DNA from: Mycolicibacterium pyrenivorans
Lineage (GTDB): Bacteria; Actinomycetota; Actinomycetes; Mycobacteriales; Mycobacteriaceae
DNA length: 64,000 bases
Direction: 5' to 3'
NCBI RefSeq assembly: GCF_025821625.1
Contig: NZ_JACKSH010000148.1
Span: forward strand, 62,001-126,000
Below the pieces are notes generated by a model, which saw only the letters and a list, made by a program, of their open reading frames with translations, ran no database searches and had not been told where the DNA came from. A program made the translations under genes and the position numbers. Positions 1 through 9,706 of this stretch are shown here, piece by piece. How positions within the stretch are numbered: position 1 is the stretch's first letter; every line of letters begins with the position of its first letter.

Positions 1-7
1 GCTCTGC

Positions 8-517
8 ATGCCGATCGCGCAGAAGCTGGCGAGCACGACCTTCCGTAAGCTCCTCGCCGCCCTTGCGATCGTCGGGATGCTCGTCAGCGGTATCGGCATC
101 GCCTCGGTCATGATCTTCGGCCAGCCCGATCAGCTGCAGGCAGAGCCTCCGCGGCGTGAACCGCCGAAGCCGCCGCCGCCGTCGGTGCCGACGGTCACTG
201 AGTTCCTGGTCGGGGTGGGCGTCACCGCGCAGAACTGCGATCCCGCCGGAGTGTGTCTGTACACCTACACCATCGACCCGAATTATGTTGGGCTGCATCC
301 GTTCCCGGAGACGCCTTTCACCGTGGAGTACGAGGTCACTGGCGGCTTCCAGCCCCAGCAGGGCTCGTTCACCGTCGAAGGTGAGCAGGCGCAGATCCTC
401 AAGGACGTCACCGTCGAGGGGCCGCCGGGCGCTCAACTGCAGGCCAAGGTCGTTCGGATCTTCGACGCGCCACCACCGCCTGGGGGGCCACCACCGCCTG
501 GGGCGCCGCAACCATGA
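8..517 (+). CDS. Proline-rich single-pass membrane or secreted protein of unknown function
   Basis: No family is recognised. The 169-residue product has a basic N-terminus, one hydrophobic segment at about residues 14-37 (uncleaved anchor or signal peptide), a proline-rich linker at about 46-60, a soluble core with two cysteines (in QNCDPAGVC) and a Pro/Gly tail. The core alternates like a small beta-sandwich, but this is only an impression. Its stop overlaps the start of the downstream thioesterase by four bases (ATGA), so the two are probably translated together. The start lies 8 bases from the window edge, so an upstream start cannot be excluded. Confidence 0.65.
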   Translation: MPIAQKLASTTFRKLLAALAIVGMLVSGIGIASVMIFGQPDQLQAEPPRREPPKPPPPSVPTVTEFLVGVGVTAQNCDPAGVCLYTYTIDPNYVGLHPFPETPFTVEYEVTGGFQPQQGSFTVEGEQAQILKDVTVEGPPGAQLQAKVVRIFDAPPPPGGPPPPGAPQP

Positions 518-1281
518 CGACCCCGGCTACGCGCAATCCCTGGGTCCGCAACTTCCACCCCGCGCCCAACGCCCGCACGCGCCTGCTCTGCTTCCCGCAC
601 GCGGGTGGCTCGGCCAGCTACTTCTTTCCGCTGTCGAGCGCCCTGGCACCCGAGTTCGACGTGTACGCCGTGCAGTACCCGGGACGCCAGGACCGCTACA
701 CCGAGGCGCTCATCGATGACATCGACGACATGGCCGACCAGGCATACGAGGCGCTGGAACCGCTGATCGACGCGCCTGTGGCGCTCTTCGGCCACAGCAT
801 GGGTGCGGTGCTGGCGTTCGAGGTCGCGCGCCGGATCGAGACGCTGGCCGGGCGCAGTCCCGTGCTGGTCTTCGCGTCAGGGTCGCGGGCGCCGAGCCGA
901 TACGGTGACGAGCAGGAAGCGGACGGATCTCAAGGAGATGAGGACCTGCTCGACGTGATGCGTGACCTCGGCGGCACCGACCCGCGGGTGCTCAACGATC
1001 CCGACATGCTGGCGACCTTCCTGCCCGCGTTCGGCAGTGACTATCGCGCGCTGCAGAAGTACCACCGCGGCACCGAGGTCGCCATCAACGCCCCCGTGGT
1101 CGTGATGACGGCGACCGACGACCCGAAGACCAGCGTGGACGACGCCAGCGCGTGGCTCGAGCACACCTCGGGCGGCGGCGAGGTGCACACCTTCTCCGGC
1201 GGCCACTTCTATCTCGAGAAGCAGCCCCAGCGGGTCATCGAGGTGATCGCGCAGGCGCTGCGTTCGACCGAGGGCGGCTAG
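514..1281 (+). CDS. Type II thioesterase (TesA-like, alpha/beta hydrolase)
   Basis: Predicted to hydrolyse acyl groups from carrier proteins of polyketide or non-ribosomal peptide synthases, or to release their products. The 255-residue length fits the family. Visible elements are the early FPHAGGSA oxyanion-region motif, the nucleophile elbow GHSMG with Ser95, a probable catalytic Asp at 202 or 203 and His231 in SGGHFYL. It is coupled by ATGA to the preceding proline-rich protein. No synthase is present in the window, so its carrier-protein partner is unknown; in M. tuberculosis the family member TesA serves phthiocerol dimycocerosate synthesis. Confidence 0.88.
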   Translation: MTTPATRNPWVRNFHPAPNARTRLLCFPHAGGSASYFFPLSSALAPEFDVYAVQYPGRQDRYTEALIDDIDDMADQAYEALEPLIDAPVALFGHSMGAVLAFEVARRIETLAGRSPVLVFASGSRAPSRYGDEQEADGSQGDEDLLDVMRDLGGTDPRVLNDPDMLATFLPAFGSDYRALQKYHRGTEVAINAPVVVMTATDDPKTSVDDASAWLEHTSGGGEVHTFSGGHFYLEKQPQRVIEVIAQALRSTEGG

Positions 1282-1326
1282 CCGCCGCCGGCAACTGGTT
1301 AACCGCGGACCGCTCGGCGGTAGTGC

Positions 1327-2412
1327 TCAGCCGGTCGGCACCACCCCTCGGGGCATCGGCAGCGGCAGGTCGTTGTAGGTCGCGATCCCCGGCGCCGCCG
1401 CGACGACCGCCGGGATCGCGTGGATCGGCGGCAACGCGGTCATGATGTGGCCGAGCACGAAGAAGTCCTCGAGCGTCTTGGCGCTCTCGATCATGTCCTG
1501 CGGCGGCAGGAATCCGACGGACATGTTGACCGTCGGCCGGCCGTCGATGGTGATCTTCCAGCCGTCGCCGTCGAGTTTCCAGTCCGGCTCCAGCTTCTGG
1601 CCCTTCTTCCACCGGACGTTGATGTCGATGACGGTACGCTGCCGTCCGGCATCATCTTTGACTAAGCCCTGCCAGCTCGCGTACACCCCGGCGACGTGTC
1701 CGGCCTTGATGGTCCAGGACGCCATGGGCAGGTCCTCGGTGGTCTGGGCGTATTCGGACACGCACTTGATCTCGTCGAGCTCGATGCCGAGGGCGTCGGC
1801 GACCAGTTGCACAGCCTCGGCGAACACCGCCGTGCCCTTCGCGGCCATCGGCTGCAGGTTCGGATCGTCGATGGCCATGTCGAAGCCGACGGGGCGCTCG
1901 GTGTCGGGGGAGTCGTAGAGGGTGGTGTCGGCGGACTCGGCGATCGTGACCTTGTCGATGCGGTCGCACGCGGTTCCCGCCACGATGGCCAGGAGTTCGG
2001 CGAAACCGGGACTGACGCCGGAGCCGAACAGTGTCGATCCGCCACGCTGACATGCCTCGGCGAGCTTGTCCCGTCCGTCGCCCAGGTTGTGTCCGGTGAT
2101 GAACGAGGCCGACGCGACGACGTTGACGCCTGCCTCCAGGATGCGCACGAGTTCGTCGACGTCGATCCACATCGGGTTGTAGACCACCACGTCCGGTTTG
2201 AGCGACAGCAGGGCGTCCACGTCGTTGGTGGCGGTCACGCCCAGCGGTTCGATCCCGGCGAGTTCGCCGACGTCGCGGCCGGCCTTGTCCTCGGACCAGG
2301 CGTAACACCCGACCAGTTCCAGTGTCGGGTTCTTCGCTATCGCAGCGACCGAGCTCTTTCCGACGTTTCCCGTCGTCCACTGGACGACCCGATAAGACGC
2401 ATTGTTGGGCAC
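1327..2412 (-). CDS. DapB-fold NAD(P)H-dependent dehydrogenase (dihydrodipicolinate reductase-like)
   Basis: A 361-residue protein starting with a Rossmann motif, WTTGNVGKSS, typical of the dihydrodipicolinate reductase N-terminal fold also found in 2,4-diaminopentanoate dehydrogenases. The middle contains GSGVSPGF, conserved in this subfamily. It is longer than true DapB (about 245 residues) and lacks the DapB catalytic His-His motif, so it should not be called a lysine-biosynthesis enzyme. The substrate is unknown; mycobacteria carry several paralogues. It ends convergently with the thioesterase and stands alone. Confidence 0.75.
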   Translation of the reverse strand: MPNNASYRVVQWTTGNVGKSSVAAIAKNPTLELVGCYAWSEDKAGRDVGELAGIEPLGVTATNDVDALLSLKPDVVVYNPMWIDVDELVRILEAGVNVVASASFITGHNLGDGRDKLAEACQRGGSTLFGSGVSPGFAELLAIVAGTACDRIDKVTIAESADTTLYDSPDTERPVGFDMAIDDPNLQPMAAKGTAVFAEAVQLVADALGIELDEIKCVSEYAQTTEDLPMASWTIKAGHVAGVYASWQGLVKDDAGRQRTVIDINVRWKKGQKLEPDWKLDGDGWKITIDGRPTVNMSVGFLPPQDMIESAKTLEDFFVLGHIMTALPPIHAIPAVVAAAPGIATYNDLPLPMPRGVVPTG

Positions 2413-2457
2413 TCGCTCAGCATAGGGTTTCGCCGCACGCCGGCCCCCGCGTTTGCG

Positions 2458-3480
2458 TTAATTCACGCCCGGGGTCAGCAGGGCCTTGCCGGTACGCGTC
2501 TGCCCGGTGGCGTCGATCCACGTCAGGTCGAGCACATCACCGGCGTAGTGCCTGTCGAGCACCGAGGTCAGGGTGTTCGTCGAGTCCAGCGTGACGCCGT
2601 CGAGGCTGACGATGACGTCGCCGGCCACCAACCCTGCCTGGTCTGCGGGTCCGCCGATCATGACCTCCTGGATGAGGACACCCACCTCGTCCCGCGGCGC
2701 GGTGCGCACCCCGACGCCGAGCAGGACCGGCGGCCCGATGTGGACCGCGTCGGAGGGGATGCCTGCCCGGATCTGACCGGCCACCGCCATCGCGTCGTTG
2801 ATCGGGATCGCGAACCCCTTGCCGCCGGGACCCATGCGGAAGTTCACCGACGCCGCCGTCGTGACGCCCACGACCTGCCCGGCGCCGTTGACCACGGGTC
2901 CGCCGGAGTCACCCGCGCGCACCGGTGCGGCGAACTCCATGAGGCCGGTCAGTTCGTCGGAGGTACCGGTCAGCGTGTCCTCGGCGTTGACGGTGCGATC
3001 GAACCCGGTCACCGTGCCGACCTCACGAGTCAGTGGGCCATCGGTGCCCATGGCGTTGCCGAGCGCCACCACCGGCTCGCCGGGAACCAGCACGCCGGAG
3101 TCGCCGATGGGCGCGGCGGGCAGACCGCCCGCGCCGATCAGCTGAATCACCGCGATGTCGCGCTTGCGGTCGTACCCCACCAGCGTGGCCGGGTAGGAGC
3201 GACCCCCGACCGTTCCGGTGATCCGGTCGGCCCCCTGGACGACGTGGAAGTTGGTCAGCACCTGCCCGCCGGGATCGAGCACGACGCCGGTCCCCAGCCC
3301 GATGACGCCCTGGTAGTCGACTGCGGTGTCGATGCGCACCACCGCAGGTTCGGCCTGCGCCGCCGCCGCGATGGGATCAGCGGGCGCGGCCGTTGCGGGC
3401 GCCATGGGTGCGACGAGGGCGACGGCCGCCGTCAGTGCGATCGGCAGTCGTCGAAGCGAGGGAAACAGGCCCATAGTCAT
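2458..3480 (-). CDS. Secreted trypsin-like serine protease with C-terminal PDZ domain (PepA/HtrA-like)
   Basis: Resembles the mycobacterial secreted protease PepA (Mtb32A). From the ATG at 3480 the order is: signal peptide about 1-32 ending in an AxA-type site (ATAA), chymotrypsin-like domain about 40-220, PDZ about 240-325. The catalytic triad is visible: His79 in TNFHVV, Asp108 in RKRDIAV and Ser192 in GDSGGP. The PDZ carries GPADQAGLVAGD. A TTG at 3483 and a second ATG at 3474 are alternative starts; no strong ribosome-binding site separates them. The mature protein should act in the cell envelope or medium. It is monocistronic. Confidence 0.88.
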   Translation of the reverse strand: MTMGLFPSLRRLPIALTAAVALVAPMAPATAAPADPIAAAAQAEPAVVRIDTAVDYQGVIGLGTGVVLDPGGQVLTNFHVVQGADRITGTVGGRSYPATLVGYDRKRDIAVIQLIGAGGLPAAPIGDSGVLVPGEPVVALGNAMGTDGPLTREVGTVTGFDRTVNAEDTLTGTSDELTGLMEFAAPVRAGDSGGPVVNGAGQVVGVTTAASVNFRMGPGGKGFAIPINDAMAVAGQIRAGIPSDAVHIGPPVLLGVGVRTAPRDEVGVLIQEVMIGGPADQAGLVAGDVIVSLDGVTLDSTNTLTSVLDRHYAGDVLDLTWIDATGQTRTGKALLTPGVN

Positions 3481-3526
3481 CAATAGTGGCTGCGCAGTCG
3501 GCTGCTGTCGACGTGGCGCTCGCCGA

Positions 3527-4312
3527 TCAGTCCTCGACGGCGACGCCGCCGCGGGTCCGGCGGCGCCGTCCCTGCGCGGATCCCTTGCCGGCCGGACGCC
3601 TGTTCTGCAGCTTGCCGTCGGCGGCTTCGGCGTCGTCGGTATCGGCTTTCTCCGAGGTCGGAGGGTTCATTTCGCCGCTTTCCTCCGGTGCCGCGTCGGT
3701 CGCCGCAGTGTCGGGCACCTCGGCAGTGGGGGCGGGCGTCTCCTCGGCGACGGTGGTGTCGTGCGAATCGTCGGTGGTTTCTGACGATTCGGTGTCCTCT
3801 GCGACTTCGGCTGACTCTTCGGCGGACTCACCCTTACGGCCGCGCCTGCCTTTGCGCTCCTTGACCTTCAGCGGTTTGGGCGGTGGCGGGGGCAGTTCGA
3901 CGACGAACGCCAGGTAGAAGGCCAAGGCGCCGAGGAGCGTGAGCGCGGCCGCCGCACCGTAGATGCCGAACAGCCACTGCCCGACGGAGTCCAGCGACAG
4001 CCAGATCTCGCTGATCGCCGCGCCGATGATGAGCACACCCGCCAGCACGTGCAGTGCGATGGACACCGTGCGCAGGGACAGCGCGAGCTTCGGGGTGCCG
4101 AACTCGGGCCTGCGGGTACGGAGCAGCGTGAACACGACGGGAAGCGCCGCAAGCCCGATCAATGCGCCGGTGACGATGCGCAGCACCGTGCCGAGCGTCG
4201 GCGAGGTGTCTCCCAGCAGCTCGGGCATGCGAGGGAGCACGAAGAAGAAATAGAGGACACCGGCGGCGATGGAGAACGACGCGTGCCAGATCACCGCGAC
4301 GGTGCGGCCCAT
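3527..4312 (-). CDS. lucA: LucA-like membrane protein (Rv3723 homologue)
   Basis: A 261-residue protein with four predicted membrane segments in the first 140 residues, then PPPPPKPLK, a long acidic low-complexity stretch and a basic tail (GRRRRTRGG). Position next to tRNA-Ser, SRP RNA and aspC matches Rv3723 of M. tuberculosis, named LucA because it coordinates fatty acid and cholesterol import through the Mce1 and Mce4 transporters. The assignment rests on architecture and synteny recalled from that genome. No Mce genes are in the window. The charged tail is probably cytosolic and may mediate partner binding; that part is inference. Confidence 0.7.
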   Translation of the reverse strand: MGRTVAVIWHASFSIAAGVLYFFFVLPRMPELLGDTSPTLGTVLRIVTGALIGLAALPVVFTLLRTRRPEFGTPKLALSLRTVSIALHVLAGVLIIGAAISEIWLSLDSVGQWLFGIYGAAAALTLLGALAFYLAFVVELPPPPPKPLKVKERKGRRGRKGESAEESAEVAEDTESSETTDDSHDTTVAEETPAPTAEVPDTAATDAAPEESGEMNPPTSEKADTDDAEAADGKLQNRRPAGKGSAQGRRRRTRGGVAVED

Positions 4313-4384
4313 ACCCCTCCTCTAGCTTGTTTGCCCGGGGTGCGACCGTGCTGTCGGCCAGTCGGTCGCACCCCGGACTGAGTG

Positions 4385-4470
4385 CGGAGGATAGGGGATT
4401 TGAACCCCTGAGGGCTATTAACCCAACCCGCGTTCCAGGCGAGCGCCATAGGCCACTAGGCGAATCCTCC
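4385..4470 (-). tRNA. tRNA-Ser (anticodon GGA)
   Basis: Reading the minus strand gives a seven-base-pair acceptor stem GGAGGAT/ATCCTCC, discriminator G, a D arm, an anticodon loop CTGGAAC (anticodon GGA), a long variable arm as expected for serine, and a T arm with GGTTCAAATCC. The 86-nt length fits a class II tRNA. CCA is not encoded. It reads UCC and UCU serine codons. A TACCAT hexamer at 4479-4484 could be its promoter -10 element. Confidence 0.96.
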
Positions 4471-4539
4471 GTCGGCCATGGTAACCGACCCCCTGGTCGG
4501 CTCTTAAATCACGTAAATCACGCGCGGGCGTCGCTCGCC

Positions 4540-6004
<1,465 letters not shown>

Positions 6005-6030
6005 TCGGCACTGGTCGGTAGCCTGCTTCC

Positions 6031-7977
6031 GTGGCTCTCTATCGCAAGTACCGACCGGCGACCTTCGCTGAGGTCGTCGGGCAGGAACACGTCACCGAGC
6101 CGCTGTCGACGGCGCTGAACTCGGGCCGGATCAACCACGCCTACCTGTTCTCCGGCCCCAGGGGCTGCGGGAAGACGTCCTCGGCGAGGATTCTGGCCCG
6201 CTCGTTGAACTGCGCGCAGGGCCCCACGGCGACTCCGTGCGGGGTGTGTGACTCGTGTGTCTCCTTGGCGCCGAACGGGGGCGGCAGCGTCGACGTCACC
6301 GAACTCGACGCCGCCAGCCACGGCGGGGTGGACGACACCCGTGAACTCCGCGACCGCGCGTTCTACGCGCCCGCCCAGTCGCGGTACCGCATCTTCATAG
6401 TCGACGAGGCCCACATGGTCACCACGGCGGGGTTCAACGCCCTGCTCAAGATCGTCGAGGAGCCGCCCGAGCACCTGATCTTCGTGTTCGCGACCACCGA
6501 ACCGGAGAAGGTGCTGCCGACCATCCGGTCGCGGACCCACCACTACCCGTTCCGGCTGCTCGCACCCAAGACCATGCGCACGCTGATCGAGAAGATCATC
6601 GCCGCGGAGAACGTCGACGTCGACGACGCGGTGTTCCCGCTGGTGATCCGCGCCGGTGGCGGTTCCCCCCGCGACACGTTGAGCGTGCTCGACCAACTCC
6701 TGGCCGGTGCGGACGAGAACCACGTCGCCTACCAGCGCGCACTGGCCCTGCTCGGCGCCACGGACCTGGCATTGATCGACGATGCCATCGACGCGTTGGC
6801 CGCCGGGGACGCCGCCGCGCTGTTCGGCGCCGTGGAGGGCGTCATCGACGCCGGCCACGACCCCCGCAGGTTCGCCACCGATCTGCTGGAGCGGTTCCGC
6901 GACCTGATCGTGCTGCAGGCGGTGCCCGACGCGGTCGCTCGGGGCGTCGTCGACGGGCCGGAGGACGTCCTGGAGCGGATGCGCGACCAGGCCGCGCAGG
7001 TCGGGATGGCCACCCTGACCCGCTACGCCGAGGTGGTGCACGCCGGGCTGGGTGAGATGCGCGGCGCGACCGCACCGCGGCTGTTGCTCGAGGTGGTGTG
7101 TGCGAGGCTGCTGCTGCCCTCGGCCAGCGACACCGAGGCGGCGCTGCTGCAGCGCGTCGAACGCATCGAGACCCGGCTCGACCTGTCGATCCCGGCAGAC
7201 GAGAACGTCCCTGCCGGCGTCGCGCCGCCGAAGCAGTACGTCCGCAAGACGCAAGCCGCCCCGGAAGCCGTCGCCGCACCCGAACCCGGACCCGCGCCGC
7301 AGGCATCCACACCCGCGCCGCCGCCGCCCGCCGCGAAGCCCGTTACGCCACCCGCCGCGAAGCCCGTTACGCCACCCGCGGCGAAGCCGGTGGAACCCGA
7401 GCCGGTCGCGCCGCCGCCCACACCGAAAGCCGTTGAGCCCGAACCTGTCTCACCGCCGCCGGTACGACCCCCGGCAGCGCCCGCGGTGGAGGCGCCGCCG
7501 ACGACACCGGCGGCTGCCGTCGCCGCAGGCGAACCCAACGCCGCGGCGGTACGCAGCATGTGGACCACGGTGCGGGAGAAGGTGCGCGAACGCAGCCGCA
7601 CCACCGAGGTGATGCTGGCGGGTGCGATCGTGCGCGCTGTCGACGGAGACACCCTGGTCCTGAGCCACGAATCCGCGCCACTGGCGAAACGCCTCACCGA
7701 GCAGCGCAACGCCGATGTCATCCGGGAAGCCCTCAAGGATGCGCTCGGCGTGAACTGGAAGATCCGCTGCGACGCAGGTGCCGCGCCTCCCGCACCCGCG
7801 GAAGCGCCGCCACCGCAGGCCGATCCCACCCCGGCCGAGGCGCCGCACGACGACGAGGTCGAGAGCATGCTGGCCGAGGCAAGCACTGTGGACCCCGCCG
7901 CGCCGCGCCGCGATCCCGAGGAAGCCGCCCTGGAACTCCTTCAGAGCGAACTGGGGGCGCGCCGCATCGAGGGCTGA
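6031..7977 (+). CDS. dnaX: DNA polymerase III subunits gamma/tau
   Basis: Clamp-loader ATPase of the replisome, 648 residues from a GTG start. Visible are LYRKYRP at the N-terminus, Walker A GPRGCGKTS, the zinc-binding cysteines of CGVCDSC, the DEAH-type Walker B VDEAHM and sensor motif FVFATTEPEK. Residues about 400-510 form a Pro/Ala-rich linker with 24-bp tandem repeats at 7330-7377 (PPAAKPVT units). The C-terminal domain from about 510 is the tau-like part. No slippery frameshift signal for a separate gamma product was noticed. It follows aspC by 26 bases and is convergent with the next gene. Confidence 0.96.
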   Translation: MALYRKYRPATFAEVVGQEHVTEPLSTALNSGRINHAYLFSGPRGCGKTSSARILARSLNCAQGPTATPCGVCDSCVSLAPNGGGSVDVTELDAASHGGVDDTRELRDRAFYAPAQSRYRIFIVDEAHMVTTAGFNALLKIVEEPPEHLIFVFATTEPEKVLPTIRSRTHHYPFRLLAPKTMRTLIEKIIAAENVDVDDAVFPLVIRAGGGSPRDTLSVLDQLLAGADENHVAYQRALALLGATDLALIDDAIDALAAGDAAALFGAVEGVIDAGHDPRRFATDLLERFRDLIVLQAVPDAVARGVVDGPEDVLERMRDQAAQVGMATLTRYAEVVHAGLGEMRGATAPRLLLEVVCARLLLPSASDTEAALLQRVERIETRLDLSIPADENVPAGVAPPKQYVRKTQAAPEAVAAPEPGPAPQASTPAPPPPAAKPVTPPAAKPVTPPAAKPVEPEPVAPPPTPKAVEPEPVSPPPVRPPAAPAVEAPPTTPAAAVAAGEPNAAAVRSMWTTVREKVRERSRTTEVMLAGAIVRAVDGDTLVLSHESAPLAKRLTEQRNADVIREALKDALGVNWKIRCDAGAAPPAPAEAPPPQADPTPAEAPHDDEVESMLAEASTVDPAAPRRDPEEAALELLQSELGARRIEG

Positions 7978-7986
7978 GCCCGCCGC

Positions 7987-8367
7987 TCAGGCCGCGTTCT
8001 TCTTCTCCCGCAGCACCAGGAGCGGAAGCACCACCGTCGCCACTGCGGTGACCAACCACACCACCACGGTGGCCCCGATCCACGAACCGATGCCGCGAAT
8101 GCTCAACCCGTTGGACAACAGTGAGGCCAGCAGCAGCGCGACGAAGGTCGACACCAACCCGATGCCGCCCAGGAACGCCGACGCGTACCTGCTGGCCATC
8201 TTGAGGAAGAACGGCGACAAGAGCGCCTGCGCCACAGTGAAGATCACCACTGCGGTGACGAAACCCCACGCAGACAGCGACACCCCGGGCACCAGCCAGC
8301 CTGCCGCGAGCAACCCGATCGCCGCAGACCCGAGGAACACGGCGACGCGCAGCAGGAACCGGATCAT
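7987..8367 (-). CDS. Small four-helix membrane protein (phage-holin-like family)
   Basis: A 126-residue, almost wholly hydrophobic protein with four predicted transmembrane helices and a charged C-terminus (LREKKNAA). Proteins of this type are often annotated as the phage holin family IV type, but no lysis genes are nearby. It lies 16 bases downstream of the fatty-acid methyltransferase on the same strand, so it is probably the third gene of that operon. Third genes named tmsC have been reported in some 10-methylstearate operons; whether this is its equivalent is uncertain. Confidence 0.7.
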   Translation of the reverse strand: MIRFLLRVAVFLGSAAIGLLAAGWLVPGVSLSAWGFVTAVVIFTVAQALLSPFFLKMASRYASAFLGGIGLVSTFVALLLASLLSNGLSIRGIGSWIGATVVVWLVTAVATVVLPLLVLREKKNAA

Positions 8368-8383
8368 CGCGTGAGCCTAACCT

Positions 8384-9706
8384 CTATGCCGCCCACCAGG
8401 GCCGCAACGGCAACCCGCCGTCGCCACCGCGCTCGTCGAGCTTGACGGCGAGCACCTGGTGCAGCTGAATCGCGTTCTGCTCGAAGCCGACCCGGGACCC
8501 GGCCATGTAGAGCCCCCATACCTTGGCGGTGGGCAGACCGACCTCCGCGACCGCTTCATCCCAGCGCTCCACGAGGTTGCGGCACCAGTCGCGAAGGGTC
8601 AGCGCATAGTGGTGTCGCAGATTCTCCTCGTGCACCACCTCGAGGCCGACGTCCTGCATCTCGGTGATGATGCGGCCGGAACCGGTGAGCTCCCCGTCGG
8701 GGAACACGTAGCGGTCGATAAAACCGCCCGCGGTGGGGCCGTGCCGGTTGTCGTGGCGGGTGATGCAGTGGTTGAGCAGCAACCCGCCGGTGCGCAGCTT
8801 GGATCGCAGGAAGCGGAAGTAGGCCGGGTAGTTCGCCACCCCGATGTGCTCGGTGAGCCCGATCGAGGACACCGCGTCGAACTGCGACTCCCGCACGTCG
8901 CGGTAGTCGCTGTGGCGCACCTCGGCCAGGTCACCCAGACCGTCCTCGGCGATGGCCTTCTGCGCCCACGCCGCCTGCTCCTTCGACAGCGTCACGCCGA
9001 TCACCTTCACGCCGTGCTGCGCCGCGTAGCGCACCATGCCGCCCCAGCCGCAGCCCACGTCGAGCAGTCGGTCGCCCGGCTTCAGGCGCAGCTTCTCGAA
9101 GACCAGCCGGTACTTGTTCTCCTGCGCCTCCTCCAGCGTGGCGTCGGGGTGGGGGTAGCACGCGCAGGTGTAGGTCATCGAGGGGCCGAGCACCCACTCG
9201 TAGAAGGTGTTGGAGACGTCGTAGTGGTGATGGATCGCCTCCGCATCGCGGGTCTTGCTGTGCCGCAAGCCTTCTGCGAAGCGCCGCCAGCGCGGGAGTG
9301 CCTCCTGCGGAGGAGGCGCGATCGGCATGAGGTGCTCGATACCGATGGACCGGATCACGTTGGCCAGCACCCGAGCCGACGGGCGCTTGAACTGCAGCTT
9401 CTGGGCCAGCGCGGAGAGCAGGTCGTAGGGATCGCCCGGATGGACCCCGTGGGGCTCCAGGTCGCCGGACACGTAGGCCCGGGCCAGCCCGAGGTCTCCG
9501 GGTGCGGTGGCCAGGTAGGTGGTGCCGCGCGGCGTGCGCAGATACAGCCCGAGGGTGGCGTCCTCGGGTCCGGCGCTGCTGCCGTCATAGGCCGTGAACT
9601 TCAGCGGCAGCCGACCGGCCGAGAAGATCTCGAGGATCTCCGCCAGTGAGAGTTTCCCCTCGGAGTTGTCCGGCGCATCTGTGGCGCGTTCCCGAAATGT
9701 CGTCAT
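8384..9706 (-). CDS. Cyclopropane-fatty-acid-synthase-family methyltransferase (Rv3720 type)
   Basis: SAM-dependent methyltransferase acting on phospholipid acyl double bonds. The 440-residue product has the CFA N-terminal domain, then HHHYDVSNTFYEWVLG, SAM motif LLDVGCGWGG, SSIGLTEHIG and NHCITRHDN, all typical of the CFA family. Its start overlaps the stop of the FAD oxidoreductase by four bases. In M. chlorophenolicum a methyltransferase/FAD-oxidoreductase pair like this converts oleic acid to 10-methylstearic (tuberculostearic) acid through a 10-methylene intermediate; I infer the same role here. Confidence 0.85.
   Translation of the reverse strand: MTTFRERATDAPDNSEGKLSLAEILEIFSAGRLPLKFTAYDGSSAGPEDATLGLYLRTPRGTTYLATAPGDLGLARAYVSGDLEPHGVHPGDPYDLLSALAQKLQFKRPSARVLANVIRSIGIEHLMPIAPPPQEALPRWRRFAEGLRHSKTRDAEAIHHHYDVSNTFYEWVLGPSMTYTCACYPHPDATLEEAQENKYRLVFEKLRLKPGDRLLDVGCGWGGMVRYAAQHGVKVIGVTLSKEQAAWAQKAIAEDGLGDLAEVRHSDYRDVRESQFDAVSSIGLTEHIGVANYPAYFRFLRSKLRTGGLLLNHCITRHDNRHGPTAGGFIDRYVFPDGELTGSGRIITEMQDVGLEVVHEENLRHHYALTLRDWCRNLVERWDEAVAEVGLPTAKVWGLYMAGSRVGFEQNAIQLHQVLAVKLDERGGDGGLPLRPWWAA

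Noticed and set aside
7330..7377. 24-bp tandem repeats in dnaX as a frameshift or mobile signal
   Set aside because: They encode the normal Pro/Ala-rich tau linker; only two full copies and no slippery sequence.
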